Shown: positions 1-8,981 of the stretch, piece after piece
Layout of the letters: each line of letters starts with the position of its first letter
How positions within the stretch are numbered: the first letter of the stretch is position 1
Source: Dichelobacter nodosus
GTDB lineage: Bacteria > Pseudomonadota > Gammaproteobacteria > Beggiatoales > Beggiatoaceae
Direction of reading: 5' to 3'
NCBI GenBank assembly: GCA_020720085.1
Contig: DYPE01000010.1
Location: 1 to 42,429 of the forward strand
DNA length: 42,429 nt
Translations under genes and position numbers: made by a program
Notes under the pieces: model-generated
Seen by the model: the letters and a program-made list of their open reading frames with translations, nothing else
Told to the model about the DNA's origin: nothing
Database searches by the model: none

Positions 1-138
1 ATGGTGGGCAAAACAAAAACACGTTTTGCCCACCCTACGAAACTTGCAATTTTACCAACAGCTTCTGAAGCGTTGAGATGGCTGATTGCAAAATTTCCAA
101 AACAGGCAGCCGAGGAAATGGTTGCCAAAAACAAGTAG
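1..138 (+). CDS. Possible 3' end of an open frame entering the window, unrecognised
   Basis: Frame 1 is open from the window edge to a TAG at 136-138 (45 codons). The first part is encoded by the palindromic repeat at 3-38; the second reads as a plausible helical, charged tail (contains ALRWLIAKFPKQAAEEM). It may be the C-terminus of a gene that begins to the left and has absorbed or run through the repeat, or it may be chance. I do not recognise a family. It is not murE, which often precedes murF. No RBS can be judged because the start is outside or at the edge. Confidence 0.25.
   Translation: MVGKTKTRFAHPTKLAILPTASEALRWLIAKFPKQAAEEMVAKNK
3..38. repeat. Palindromic dispersed repeat, GGTGGGCAAAAC family
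   Basis: A 12-bp perfect inverted repeat (GGTGGGCAAAAC at 3-14, GTTTTGCCCACC at 23-34) encloses an 8-base loop and is followed by CTAC. Related copies lie at 29311-29342, 29359-29420 and at the right edge (42416-42429). This copy is the uninterrupted form of the one at 29359, which carries an extra insert in its loop. Confidence 0.8.
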
Positions 139-356
139 CCATGGACAAATTGCCCACTGATCGCCGTTCAAAAATATGCGGCAAATCCGGGGCAAAAATA
201 GGGTACCCGTGCGGGGACGCCGCGCTACCAAGCTTTGGATTACACGCTGTGCTGTGGACAGCATTTCACCCAAACGCAAAACAAGATATGATGACACCAC
301 GCGCCGTATGGTGGCGCACCTGAATTTTTCCCCAGCTTTTTTCCGCAGACTTTTTC
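139..356. other. Intergenic region upstream of murF
   Basis: I see no convincing gene here. Short open frames cross the region but lack ribosome-binding sites and family signatures. It contains a GGGTACCC palindrome near 200 and a weak GCGCC/GGCGC hairpin near 302-318. No clear promoter or Shine-Dalgarno sequence for murF could be assigned. Confidence 0.4.
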
Positions 357-1709
357 ATGATTCAAATGGAGTTACGCCAGGCCATTGCGGCCTTGCACGC
401 GCTGCCATTGCCAGTGGACACAGTGTTTACCGGCTGCGGCATTGATTCGCGTGCTTTAGCCACGGGCGCGCTGTTTATCGCGCTGCGTGGCCAACGTGTG
501 GATGGCCATGAGTATGTGACGCAAGCCGCACAGTGTGGCGCGGCTGCTGCGCTGGTGGAGCGTCCTGTGTCAGGGTGTGCGCTGCCGCAAGTGGTGGTGA
601 CGGACACGCGCCTGGCCATGGGCCGCCTGGCCGCGCATTGGCGGCAGCAATTTACGCTGCCATTGATTGCAGTGACCGGCAGCAATGGCAAAACCACAGT
701 AAAGGAAATGCTCGCTCACCTATTGGCGCAAGCCGCGCCAGTGTTGGCCACGCAAGGCAATTTCAACAATGACATTGGCTTGCCGCTCACCTTATTCCGC
801 CTAGGGCCTGAGCACTGCCATGCAGTGGTGGAACTGGGGGCCAATCATCCCGGTGAAATTGCATATTTGGCACAACTGGCGCGCCCCTCTATTGCGGTTA
901 TCACCTTGTGCGCGCCCGCGCATTTGCAAGGGTTTGGCAGCTTGGAAGGCGTGGCACGCGCCAAGGGTGAATTGTTCAGTGCGCTGCCTGCGGACGGCTG
1001 TGCGGTGATCAACGCCGACGATCCATTTGCCGCATATTGGCACACGCTGCCACCGCCAACTTGCCGTCGTTTGCGCTTTGGTTTCCAAGCCAGTGCGGAT
1101 TGTCAGGCGGACGCGCTTGAACTTGCGCCCTTTGCGTCAGCATTTACCCTGCATACGCCGTGGGGCACAGTGCGGATTCATCTGCCCTTGCCAGGCCAGC
1201 ATAATATCGCCAACAGCCTGGCGGCTGCCAGTTGCGCGTTGGCCGCAGGTGTAGCGCTGGACAGCTTGCCCGCCGCATTTGCCACGCTACCGCCCGTGCC
1301 GGGTCGTTTGCGGCCCACGTCAGGGATTCGCAATATTACTGTCTTAGACGACACTTACAACGCCAACCCGCATTCCACGCGGGCTGCGTTGCGCGTGCTG
1401 GCGCAATACCCCGCCCCCCGCTGGCTGGTATTGGGCGACATGGGCGAATTAGGGGAGTTGGCGGAGCCTTTGCATGTTGCTGTGGGCGAATGGGCCAAGG
1501 CCGAAGGCGTGGACGCGCTATATGCGCTGGGCGATTTATCGCGCCATGCTGTGTTGGCGTTCGGCGCAAACGGTCATCATTTTACCGATGCAGCCGCGCT
1601 AATCGATGCGCTACGGCAAACCGCGCCGAATGGTGCTACGGTGCTGATTAAAGGCTCACGCGCCATGCGCATGGAACAAGCCGTGCAAGCGCTGGCTGTA
1701 GCCCAGTAA
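357..1709 (+). CDS. murF: UDP-N-acetylmuramoyl-tripeptide--D-alanyl-D-alanine ligase
   Basis: This cytoplasmic ATP-dependent ligase adds D-Ala-D-Ala to UDP-MurNAc-tripeptide, the last step of muropeptide precursor synthesis before MraY. The 450-residue length matches the usual size (about 450). An N-terminal uridine-binding Mur domain (GIDSRAL near 28-34) is followed by the Mur ligase P-loop [13 protein letters not shown] at about 106-118. The central ATPase domain contains [11 protein letters not shown] and NADDPFA. The C-terminal domain carries the [14 protein letters not shown] segment near residues 337-350, typical of MurF. The ATG at 357 gives the expected N-terminus, although no strong Shine-Dalgarno sequence precedes it. 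mraY starts 32 bases downstream, so the two are probably co-transcribed. murE is not immediately upstream, unlike in a standard dcw cluster. Confidence 0.96.
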   Translation: MIQMELRQAIAALHALPLPVDTVFTGCGIDSRALATGALFIALRGQRVDGHEYVTQAAQCGAAAALVERPVSGCALPQVVVTDTRLAMGRLAAHWRQQFTLPLIAVTGSNGKTTVKEMLAHLLAQAAPVLATQGNFNNDIGLPLTLFRLGPEHCHAVVELGANHPGEIAYLAQLARPSIAVITLCAPAHLQGFGSLEGVARAKGELFSALPADGCAVINADDPFAAYWHTLPPPTCRRLRFGFQASADCQADALELAPFASAFTLHTPWGTVRIHLPLPGQHNIANSLAAASCALAAGVALDSLPAAFATLPPVPGRLRPTSGIRNITVLDDTYNANPHSTRAALRVLAQYPAPRWLVLGDMGELGELAEPLHVAVGEWAKAEGVDALYALGDLSRHAVLAFGANGHHFTDAAALIDALRQTAPNGATVLIKGSRAMRMEQAVQALAVAQ

Positions 1710-1741
1710 AAAACACAAATCTATTAAGGAATGCAATCACT

Positions 1742-2827
1742 ATGCTTGTTTGGCTTGCGCACTATCTCACTGAATATTTTTATAGCGGTTTTCATGTGGT
1801 GCAATACCTAACCCTGCGCGGCATGTTGGCCGTGCTCACCGCGTTGTTGATCTCGTTGCTGCTCGGCCCGTATGTAATTCAAGAGTTAATTGCGCGCCAA
1901 ATTGGCCAACAAGTGCGTAAAGACGGCCCGCAAAGCCATCTTTCCAAAGCCGGCACGCCAACCATGGGCGGCGCGTTGATCATTATCGCCATCACCTGCT
2001 CTGTGCTGCTGTGGGCGGACTTAACTAATCGTTTTGTATGGATTACCCTGGCAGTGCTGCTGGCATTTGGCTTGATCGGCTGGCTGGACGATTACTTAAA
2101 AATTAATTATCGCAACTCTAAAGGCTTATCCGCGCGCGCCAAATATTTCTGGCAGTCCGCCAGCGGCTTAGCCGCTGCACTGGCATTGTTTTTCACAGCG
2201 CAAAGTCCAGCCGAGACGCAGCTTATCGTGCCATTGTTCAAACAAGTGGCGCTGGATATGGGCTGGTTGTTTGTGGTGCTGAGTTATTTTGTCATTGTTG
2301 GCAGTAGCAACGCGGTCAATCTTACGGACGGTCTGGACGGCTTGGCGATTATGCCCACCGTGTTGGTGGCGGGCGCGCTGGGGATTTTCGCCTACACCAG
2401 CGGCCACAGCGAATTTTCCGCGTATTTGCAAATTCCCTACATCAAGGGCAGCGGCGAAATTATGGTGTTTTGCGCGGCCATGGCGGGGGCTGGCCTAGGA
2501 TTTTTGTGGTTTAACACCTATCCCGCGCAAGTGTTCATGGGCGATGTGGGTGCGTTGGCGTTGGGTGCCGCACTGGGCGTGATCGCGGTGATCGTGCGCC
2601 AGGAATTGGTATTACTGATTATGGGCGGCGTCTTTGTGATGGAAACCGTATCGGTCATGTTACAAGTCATGTCGTATAAATTAACTGGCCGCCGCATTTT
2701 CCGCATGGCCCCACTGCACCATCATTTTGAATTAAAAGGCTGGCCCGAGCCTAGAGTGATTGTGCGCTTTTGGATCATTACGGTGGTGCTGGTGCTGATT
2801 GGTCTGGCCACACTGAAAATCCGGTAA
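1742..2827 (+). CDS. mraY: Phospho-N-acetylmuramoyl-pentapeptide-transferase
   Basis: This integral inner-membrane enzyme transfers phospho-MurNAc-pentapeptide from UDP to undecaprenyl phosphate, forming lipid I. The 361 residues match the E. coli enzyme (360). Visible signatures are [18 protein letters not shown] at about 60-77, the catalytic DDYLK at about 116-120, [10 protein letters not shown] near 194-203 and the HHHFELKGW loop near 326. The rest is a series of about ten hydrophobic membrane segments. An AAGGA sequence about ten bases upstream supports the ATG at 1742. It follows murF closely. The next genes normally found here (murD, ftsW, murG, murC) are absent: repeats and a minus-strand kinase follow, so the cluster is broken. 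Confidence 0.97.
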   Translation: MLVWLAHYLTEYFYSGFHVVQYLTLRGMLAVLTALLISLLLGPYVIQELIARQIGQQVRKDGPQSHLSKAGTPTMGGALIIIAITCSVLLWADLTNRFVWITLAVLLAFGLIGWLDDYLKINYRNSKGLSARAKYFWQSASGLAAALALFFTAQSPAETQLIVPLFKQVALDMGWLFVVLSYFVIVGSSNAVNLTDGLDGLAIMPTVLVAGALGIFAYTSGHSEFSAYLQIPYIKGSGEIMVFCAAMAGAGLGFLWFNTYPAQVFMGDVGALALGAALGVIAVIVRQELVLLIMGGVFVMETVSVMLQVMSYKLTGRRIFRMAPLHHHFELKGWPEPRVIVRFWIITVVLVLIGLATLKIR

Positions 2828-2853
2828 CTACCTACCCGCCTAAAACAAAATCT

Positions 2854-2945
2854 TCACCACAGAGGCGCGGAGAAGGCAAAGAACAACCAAAACTCAATAA
2901 AAATATTAAACTGTTTTTCTTTCTATTGCTTTCTCCGCACCGGAC
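2854..2945. repeat. Imperfect inverted repeat, CCACAGAGGCGCGGAGAA type
   Basis: Downstream of mraY the sequence CGCGGAGAAGGCAAAGAA is mirrored with mismatches by TTTCTTTCTATTGCTTTCT and CCGC about 60 bases later, around an A/T-rich centre. Elements beginning CACCACAGAGGC are a common dispersed intergenic repeat in several bacterial phyla (general knowledge). It could act as a terminator for murF-mraY, but the pairing is interrupted. Confidence 0.5.
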
Positions 2946-3051
2946 ATTTTTTGAGCATTTGCGCGCATTGCTCCAGTATGTCCCTTTTGATGACTGGGGA
3001 CACCTGATGCGCTTTATGCTCAGGGGGTTGGATGGGGAAGTTCATGACTAA
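2940..3051 (+). pseudogene. Possible C-terminal remnant of a transposase
   Basis: An open segment with no start of its own ends at TAA 3049-3051. It encodes an aromatic-rich tail including FEHLRALLQYVPFDDWGHL and MRFMLRGLD. The pattern resembles C-terminal ends of DDE transposases I remember from sulfur bacteria and cyanobacteria, but I could not align it to a named family. It lies at the point where the cell-wall cluster stops and an AT-rich kinase begins, which fits a past insertion and deletion. Confidence 0.3.
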
Positions 3052-3086
3052 AGTGAGGGGGCTTAAATTGAGAATTGCTGTTACGG

Positions 3087-5399
3087 TTATTGCACTACTG
3101 ACTTTACAAGATATTTAGATAAGGTCTTTATTAACTCAGCAAATTGAATGGGTTTTGAAAGGTAGCCGTCCATGCCTGCTTCAAGATATTTTTCTTTATC
3201 GCCTTTAATTGTATTTGCGGTAAGCGCAATAATCGGTACGATATATCCACCACCAGCTTGCAATTGTTTAATTTGTTTGGTTGCTCCAAGCCCATCTAGT
3301 ACAGGCATGTTTACATCCATTAAAATAAGATGGTAATTTCCTTGCGTATACCGTGCAACAGCCTCTTCCCCATTGTTGGCTATGTCACAATGTAATCCAA
3401 GTTTTTTAAGCAATATACTAATCAATTTTTGGTTGCTTAAATTGTCTTCTGCTACAAGCACATGACCGTCAAATTCTTCACCCGTAGTAAATGTATTTTT
3501 TGTTTGTTTTTGTTCTATTTTACATGCGGTTGCGATAATATTAAAAACTTTTGAACCATATATTGGCGCGTCTATAAAATAATTAAATTCATTACGTAAA
3601 TTAGGCTCTAATTTTAATTGGCTTTCATCGCCCACATATACAGTAGGACAGCAAAAATTACGTTTGGCAGCAATAAGATTTGATATTAGATTAGTATGGT
3701 TGAAGCCAAAAAATATATCTACCTTTTCAGTCTGTTCAACCGTTGGATAAAAAATTACACGACCAAATTCCTTGAGGTAATTTATTACATTTTCTTGTAG
3801 TTTTTCTTCATCCTTCGCACCAGTGCAAACCGCAAAAGTATACTCCCCTTGCACGGAATGTTGCGCAGCAGGCTGGTCGGAGGGAACCGCCATGGCTATA
3901 TCAAAGAAAAATTTACTGCCACTACCTTCAATACTTTCAAGTTTAAGCGTGCTTCCCATTAATTCTAATATTTTCACACAAATGGTAAGGCCAAGGCCGG
4001 TGCCACCATATTTTCTAGAAATGCTGCTGTCTGCTTGTGTGAAAGGTTCAAATATTTTTTTCTGCTGTTCTTGCGAAATACCGATTCCTGTGTCACTGAT
4101 GCAAAATCTTAGATGGGCGTTGCTGTTATCCACTTCTATTAAATCAATTTTGATATATACTTTACCGCGCTGGGGTGTGAATTTTATCGCATTACTTAGC
4201 AAGTTAGACAACACTTGTTGAAGACGTACCGAGTCGCTTACTAGGGAAAAAGGGATGCCTGGGGCTGCGTCATAGATGAGCCGGATTTCTTTTTCTCGCG
4301 CTTTAACTGAAAATAGTTCAACGATTTGTTCAAAAAATACTCTTGTTTGAAAGGGTTCATAAACAATTTCAAATTTTCCGCTTTCGATTTTTGAAATATC
4401 TAAAATATCATTAATAATATAAAGCAATGAGTGGGCACTTTTGGCCACAATATGGATTTGTTCGTGTTCGGTGGATGGAATGTCCGCGTGACAGAGAATA
4501 TCGGAAAATCCTATAATTGCGTTAAGCGGCGTCCGTATTTCATGGCTCATATTTGCCAAAAATTGTGATTTTGTAATATTGGCTTGCTCTGCTTCAAGCG
4601 CTAAATGTTGCGATCTTTGCGTGGTTTCCGTAAGTTCGGCGCTAATTTTACGTATTTGTCTTGCAACGAAATACCCAAATAATATGACAAAGGACAAGAT
4701 AAAAAAACTTACCCAATATTCAAAATAAATATAGTTGTTTTTCTTGTTCTTCATGTCTGCTTCTATTTCTTCTAAATTTATTTTTGCCTCATAAATTAAC
4801 CTGCTGGCGTTTTCTTTCATTCGTATAAAATCGGAAGGCAATTGTTTGTAAAAAATTGCGATCTGAACTTCTTTCTTTTTGTGTTCAGCATCATTTTTTT
4901 CACCAAAAATTTCCTTTTTTAGCCGGACAATTTTCATCACATCTTCTAATTTTGCTTCAAGCTCTACCAGTTTTGGGGTTATGTCAATTGCTTCGGCAAC
5001 GTAGTCGCTATTGTCGCGCGGCAGATATTGTATGGATTCACTGGTTTCGTGCATATCTACTAAATTTAGGCGTATCCGGTTTATAAATTGCCCACCGTTT
5101 TCTATGATATTGATTGCCTTTTTTATATTCACCATTTCTTCAAGTATTTCTTTTTTTGCTGAATCTGCCGCATTTTCATTTGAAAGCGTCGCCATTTTAT
5201 AATATTTTGCTTCAAGCCCACCTATTTCTTTTAAAATATACTCCCCTAATCTGTAGCGGGATTGCTCATTTTTTGTATCCGCATCTATGTACGAAATCAT
5301 ACTATTAAACATAGCATGAATAGCCATCAAAGATATAAATCCCGCTACGAAAATAAAAATCAGGACAATTAAATTTCTAATGATAGTATCTTTGAGCAT
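3087..5399 (-). CDS. Hybrid sensor histidine kinase with C-terminal receiver
   Basis: A 770-residue membrane-bound hybrid kinase. A transmembrane segment at about 8-28 and a second at 228-247 flank an extracytoplasmic, mostly helical sensor region of about 195 residues. A coiled linker leads to the HisKA domain (ANMSHEIRTPLNAIIGFSD, phospho-His about 286). The ATPase domain shows an N box (QQVLSNLLSNAIKF), a G1 box (SDTGIGIS) and GGTGLGLTI. A segment at about 530-610 resembles a degenerate receiver. The last 125 residues form an intact receiver (VAEDN, phospho-Asp in LILMDVNMP about 695, SKP lysine). Codon use is strongly AT-rich compared with murF and mraY. It lies downstream of the binding-protein gene on the same strand, with a terminator between them, so the binding protein is a plausible partner in signal sensing (inference). 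No output regulator is adjacent. No good Shine-Dalgarno sequence was found. Confidence 0.9.
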   Translation of the reverse strand: MLKDTIIRNLIVLIFIFVAGFISLMAIHAMFNSMISYIDADTKNEQSRYRLGEYILKEIGGLEAKYYKMATLSNENAADSAKKEILEEMVNIKKAINIIENGGQFINRIRLNLVDMHETSESIQYLPRDNSDYVAEAIDITPKLVELEAKLEDVMKIVRLKKEIFGEKNDAEHKKKEVQIAIFYKQLPSDFIRMKENASRLIYEAKINLEEIEADMKNKKNNYIYFEYWVSFFILSFVILFGYFVARQIRKISAELTETTQRSQHLALEAEQANITKSQFLANMSHEIRTPLNAIIGFSDILCHADIPSTEHEQIHIVAKSAHSLLYIINDILDISKIESGKFEIVYEPFQTRVFFEQIVELFSVKAREKEIRLIYDAAPGIPFSLVSDSVRLQQVLSNLLSNAIKFTPQRGKVYIKIDLIEVDNSNAHLRFCISDTGIGISQEQQKKIFEPFTQADSSISRKYGGTGLGLTICVKILELMGSTLKLESIEGSGSKFFFDIAMAVPSDQPAAQHSVQGEYTFAVCTGAKDEEKLQENVINYLKEFGRVIFYPTVEQTEKVDIFFGFNHTNLISNLIAAKRNFCCPTVYVGDESQLKLEPNLRNEFNYFIDAPIYGSKVFNIIATACKIEQKQTKNTFTTGEEFDGHVLVAEDNLSNQKLISILLKKLGLHCDIANNGEEAVARYTQGNYHLILMDVNMPVLDGLGATKQIKQLQAGGGYIVPIIALTANTIKGDKEKYLEAGMDGYLSKPIQFAELIKTLSKYLVKSVVQ

Positions 5400-5431
5400 T
5401 TTATCTATAATAATCGTTATTCAAAAATAAA

Positions 5432-5479
5432 ATCGTTCAATTTATCCATGCGGTTATATGTATGGATAGATTGAACGAT
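5432..5479 (-). terminator. Intrinsic terminator after the binding-protein gene
   Basis: Two 18-base arms (5432-5449 and 5462-5479) pair with a single mismatch around a 12-base loop. On the minus strand the stem is followed by TTTTATTTTT. It sits 18 bases past the stop of the binding-protein gene and upstream of the kinase gene, so it should end most transcription of the former, with any kinase expression coming from readthrough or its own promoter. Confidence 0.8.
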
Positions 5480-5497
5480 AAAAATACTTTATATTTA

Positions 5498-6295
5498 TTA
5501 AAATTTCACATTATCATAATTTTTTAAGTCTTCTTCATCTAAAAAGCCATATTTTTTGAATACCATTCTGCCTTCCTGTGAAGTTGCATACTGCATGAAT
5601 TCTTTTGTAAGCTCAGGATATTTTGATGTTTTTAGCAAATCCAATGTCAACAGCGCTTTTTCCGCATACTGTGTATCTATTGTCAATGGTTCTACAAAGT
5701 TTGTATTGTCATCCCAAAAGGTAGTTGCATACCAATTTAATACCACATCGGCTTCACCATCTTTTATTGCTTTGGTTAAATTACGTGAATCTGTAGTTAA
5801 GGATACAGCATTCAACATCGCTTCTTCGTAATTGCCAAATTTAGTGAGTATCTTTTTGGTTTCCGCGCCCACGCTGCCGCTGTCTGCATTGCCCAAGATC
5901 ACTTTATATTGACTGTCTGTGAGTACATTCAAATCAGCGGGTATATTTTTAGGGTTACCTTTTTTTACTACTAAACTTGCTTTGTTATATCCTACAAATA
6001 CTGCATCCAACAGTAAACCTTCTGTTATGTATTGAGTTCTGAAACTAACTGAACCAGGCATATAGAGATCGCCTTTGCTGCTGGTTTTTATGCTGTCGTA
6101 TAAATCTTTACTGCCTCCTTGCAATATTTTAATCTCGCAATCATGTGCTTTTTTGAAATTTTCAGCCAATTCATTTACTGGTCTTACCATGGTTATTCCA
6201 ATATAAAATAATAATTCTTTTTTGTCTTCCGCCATTGCTTGACCAAGCCATGAAAATAGCATAATTAATGCTATAGATTTTTTGAAAAGTTGCAT
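5498..6295 (-). CDS. Periplasmic substrate-binding protein, ModA/SBP_bac_11-like
   Basis: A 265-residue exported solute-binding protein. The N-terminus MQLFKKSIALIMLFSWLGQA, followed by MAED, is a typical Sec signal peptide with cleavage after AMA. The mature part starts with a beta strand (LLFYIG) and the motif GGSKDLYDSIK, comparable to the gsSg.L..qI region of ModA-type proteins; the C-terminal MVFKKYGF also matches that fold. The ligand is unknown. No ABC permease or ATPase gene is next to it, and a hybrid kinase lies just downstream, which suggests a sensory rather than a transport role (inference). The ATG at 6295 is chosen because AGGAGAG lies seven bases before it; an in-frame ATG at 6337 has no such site and would spoil the signal peptide. 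The gene is AT-rich like the kinase. Confidence 0.82.
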   Translation of the reverse strand: MQLFKKSIALIMLFSWLGQAMAEDKKELLFYIGITMVRPVNELAENFKKAHDCEIKILQGGSKDLYDSIKTSSKGDLYMPGSVSFRTQYITEGLLLDAVFVGYNKASLVVKKGNPKNIPADLNVLTDSQYKVILGNADSGSVGAETKKILTKFGNYEEAMLNAVSLTTDSRNLTKAIKDGEADVVLNWYATTFWDDNTNFVEPLTIDTQYAEKALLTLDLLKTSKYPELTKEFMQYATSQEGRMVFKKYGFLDEEDLKNYDNVKF

Positions 6296-6332
6296 ATCAT
6301 CTCTCCTGTTTGTAAAAATAAATGTCGTCATA

Positions 6333-6354
6333 CGCAAGAATTATAGTTCTTGCG
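6333..6354. promoter_or_regulatory. Perfect hairpin/operator-like palindrome in the binding-protein leader
   Basis: CGCAAGAA (6333-6340) and TTCTTGCG (6347-6354) form a perfect 8-bp inverted repeat with a 6-base spacer. It falls at or just after the predicted transcription start of the binding-protein gene and 38 bases before its ATG. It could be a repressor operator, a 5' stabilising hairpin, or the terminator of the ankyrin gene. Confidence 0.5.
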
Positions 6355-6363
6355 CGCGTTAAA

Positions 6364-6392
6364 ATTTTAATGTTTTATACACAGAAAGTCAA
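6364..6392 (-). promoter_or_regulatory. Sigma-70-type promoter of the binding-protein gene
   Basis: On the minus strand, TTGACT (6387-6392) and TAAAAT (6364-6369) are separated by exactly 17 bases. Transcription would start near 6357, giving a leader of about 60 bases that begins with the hairpin at 6333-6354 and includes the AGGAGAG ribosome-binding site. Confidence 0.65.
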
Positions 6393-6423
6393 TTAAACTT
6401 ATTTTAATGAAAAATAAAATTAT

Positions 6424-7935
6424 TTATTTAGTTTCTTCTGTAAATTCTTCTTCTGGCATGAAACTCAGAGAGGAGCCATCCGCATTGGTATGATATATCG
6501 ATTTGGTTATAGGTTTTTCTGCGTCTGCATTTTCTTGCATAGATAAATCGGTAGGTGGTTTTTTTTTCTTTTTTGTTACTTCGCCAAGTAATTTAATAAT
6601 TCCTTGTGCATTTTTATCGGCTTCTACTTTCTGCTCTTCTGGCAAAGCTTCAATCGCGCCCCAATTGGAAAACGCATGTTGGGATAAGGTAAGGCCCGGT
6701 GGGTGTAGGTTGGCGTCTGCGCTGTGCTGTAATAAGAATTCTACATTGCGCAGGGAGTTGGCCAGCACAGCGGCAAACAGTGGGGTGTAACCTTGTGGGT
6801 CTGGCTGATTAACGTCCATGCCAGAATCTAGCAATAATTCCATAAGTTGGGTAGATTTTTTGTATGCCGCTGCATGAAACAGCAGGCGTGTGGCATAGGG
6901 ATCAATGCCACGTTTTAGAAAATAGCTTACGATAGGAATATGGCCTTTTTGTGCGGCCAATTCCACTGCGGTATGGCCGCTGTCGGTTTTACTGGCCATG
7001 TTTGCGCCTTTGGTGAGCAGCGTTTCTACCATATCCAAGTGGTTGTTTGCAGACGCTAAATGCAGGGGAGTTTGGCCGCGTTTACCTTTAGCGGGTAAAT
7101 CGGGATTGGCATGATAGGTAAGGAGTAATAGCGTGCTCATTGCCAGTAGTTTTTCTTTATTCTGATCCTCAAAATAAGGCGTGGCTGCCAAATAGTGCAA
7201 CGCGGAAAAACCTGGTGTTTCATCTTGAATATTGGGGTCGGCGCGTTGCTTAAGTAAGAATTCCATCATTTTGATATTCTTACTATGTTTGGCCACCAAT
7301 AATAAGGGGGAGCGGCCTGCATAGGCTGAATCGTCGGCAGATTGGGTGAGCTGGTTGATGTCCGCGCCGTGTTCTAGCAATAATTGCACTACCCCGCCTA
7401 ACCCCAGGCGGGCGGCGGTGTGCAGCGGACTTTCACCATGCTCGTCAAAGTGTTGTAGCGAAGCGCCTGCGTCCAACAAAGTCCGTAAAGTATCACGGCG
7501 GCGTGGCTGGTACGTGGCATAAGCTTCGTTGAGATTCGCCTTTACCCACAGTTCGTCGGTAGCCACTGCGGCGTGTAGTGGGGTTTTATTGTGAAATAGG
7601 CTGTTGATGTCCGCCTGGTGTTCCAGCAATATGCGTACAATGTCGGTGCGAGCGCATTGTGCGGCTTTATGCAATAACGTATTGTCGTCCCAGTCGCGGC
7701 AGCGCGCATAATTGGTGTTAAATGCTAAGTATTTGCGCACGGTTTCTATGTCATTGCGCACTACCGCGTAGAGCGCCTGTGTGAACACGTATTCTGGCGG
7801 ATTGTCTAGTTCATCGCGCGAATATCCACCGGTCTCTTGCACGACAGGTTGGGGGGATTCTTGCTCTGCTGGTTTGGATTCCAAGGCGCCCTTGGTGTGT
7901 TCTACCATTTGTTTGAGTTTGTCAAATAAGCCCAT
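6424..7935 (-). CDS. Ankyrin-repeat protein
   Basis: A 503-residue cytoplasmic protein without a signal peptide. After an N-terminal segment (MGLFDKLKQMVEHTKGALES) it holds about nine ankyrin repeats between residues 80 and 440. Typical repeat cores include NTLLHKAAQ, SPLHTAARLGLGGVVQLLL, TPLHLASANNHLDMVETLL and HTAVELAAQKGHIPIVSYFL. A basic stretch (TKKKKKPP) and an acidic C-terminus follow. Ankyrin repeats bind other proteins; the partner is unknown. The ATG at 7935 is preceded by GAGGA six bases upstream, so the longer in-frame start at 7989 is rejected. The gene is less AT-rich than the kinase and binding-protein genes but lies on the same strand just upstream of their promoter. Confidence 0.88.
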   Translation of the reverse strand: MGLFDKLKQMVEHTKGALESKPAEQESPQPVVQETGGYSRDELDNPPEYVFTQALYAVVRNDIETVRKYLAFNTNYARCRDWDDNTLLHKAAQCARTDIVRILLEHQADINSLFHNKTPLHAAVATDELWVKANLNEAYATYQPRRRDTLRTLLDAGASLQHFDEHGESPLHTAARLGLGGVVQLLLEHGADINQLTQSADDSAYAGRSPLLLVAKHSKNIKMMEFLLKQRADPNIQDETPGFSALHYLAATPYFEDQNKEKLLAMSTLLLLTYHANPDLPAKGKRGQTPLHLASANNHLDMVETLLTKGANMASKTDSGHTAVELAAQKGHIPIVSYFLKRGIDPYATRLLFHAAAYKKSTQLMELLLDSGMDVNQPDPQGYTPLFAAVLANSLRNVEFLLQHSADANLHPPGLTLSQHAFSNWGAIEALPEEQKVEADKNAQGIIKLLGEVTKKKKKPPTDLSMQENADAEKPITKSIYHTNADGSSLSFMPEEEFTEETK

Positions 7936-8273
7936 GGCTGTCCTCGTTTGTCTGGTTCCACAAAAAATTACACACCATGCCAGCCGCATGGCGGAAGTGG
8001 TAGGCTTGCAAATGACCGGGGATGCAATGCTTTTTTGGTAATGCCCCGATAAATAGGGTGCCCCTGGAATAGTTAATTGTTTTTATTATTTTTTTATTGC
8101 CTGTCACCCTGTGGATTGGGGCACTACCGCTTTTTTTAAAGCCTATACGAAAACCTGTCTAACCGCCTCGTGCCTGAGAGGCTATCCGTTATTTTATATA
8201 GGCTTTTGGAACATAATACGCATTTGCGCAGGCCGCGAAGCGCCCAATAATAGGCGCTTCGGCTGGCAAAGCA
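7936..8273. other. Intergenic region with hairpin at 8236-8261
   Basis: No supported gene. It contains a 9-bp perfect stem CGAAGCGCC (8236-8244) with GGCGCTTCG (8253-8261) and an 8-base loop. This lies 12 bases beyond the stop of the lipoprotein gene and probably marks its 3' end, though no U-tract follows on the minus strand. The ankyrin gene's promoter should also be here, but I could not identify one with confidence. Confidence 0.45.
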
Positions 8274-8732
8274 TTAGTTTGTGGCTTTCCACGAACCATC
8301 CGGCTGGCGGCAGGCAGTGCCATAAATGGTTTCTTTGCGGCCATCCACAATCGCCACAGTGGAAAATTCGCGGCAGGCGGAACCGTAGCTGTTATTGTAG
8401 GTTTTCACTGGTGTAACGGTGTATTGGCGACCTGTATCTGGATTTTGCCACGCCACGGATTGGCCCGTGGGTGTGCGTTCCAGCGCATTTTGGGTTTGCA
8501 TACGGTCGGTGGTGTCCATGGTTTGGCCAATGGAACCGCCCAGTAGCGCGCCCGCCAAGGTGCCCGCAATGATCGCAGCAGTGCGGCCCTGGCCTTGGCC
8601 GACTTGCGTGCCAGCAATACCACCTAGCGCGCCGCCAATGGCGGCCCCGCTGGCTTCTTTGGTCACGCAGCCTGTGGTCAGCGAGAGGGTGAGCAAGCCA
8701 ATGATGGGCAAAGTAATGTAACGGGTGTTCAT
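8274..8732 (-). CDS. 17-kDa surface-antigen-type glycine-zipper lipoprotein
   Basis: A 152-residue outer-membrane lipoprotein. The signal peptide ends in a lipobox (LTTGC, Cys about 22). A glycine-zipper segment follows at about 29-72 (GAAIGGALGGIAGTQVGQGQ and further GxxxG steps). The C-terminal surface-antigen domain contains SACREFSTVAIVDGRKETIY and TACRQPDGSWK, as in the rickettsial 17-kDa antigen family. The role is probably envelope integrity; no substrate is known. The ATG at 8732 has a consensus AGGAGG seven bases upstream; a longer in-frame start at 8831 lacks one and would mask the signal peptide. Confidence 0.9.
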   Translation of the reverse strand: MNTRYITLPIIGLLTLSLTTGCVTKEASGAAIGGALGGIAGTQVGQGQGRTAAIIAGTLAGALLGGSIGQTMDTTDRMQTQNALERTPTGQSVAWQNPDTGRQYTVTPVKTYNNSYGSACREFSTVAIVDGRKETIYGTACRQPDGSWKATN

Positions 8733-8981
8733 GGGATAACCTCCTATTTGATTGCAGAAAAATTTTGATTTGGCTGGCCGCCTGGCAAAGCCAGGCTTGG
8801 CCTTCCAAGCAATTATTGTACTCTGTTTCATGCGCGCTTGCGCCTGTGGCTACGGGCGTGAGCCAGGATTGTGGTGCAAAGTATCTTGATGTTTTATAAG
8901 ATTATTTTTTGGTATAATGCAGTGGGTACGAGCGTATTGCGGAGGCGGTTGTGCGAACCGGGAAGCAAAATGCGAAAGAGG

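Noticed and set aside
78-445. Short plus-strand open frames before and overlapping murF
   Set aside because: No ribosome sites, low-complexity repeat-derived composition, and overlap with the well-supported murF.
8913-8918. TATAAT on the plus strand as a promoter
   Set aside because: No plus-strand gene follows before 11.2 kb, and the candidate -35 (TTGATG) is 21 bases away; probably chance in an AT-rich gap.
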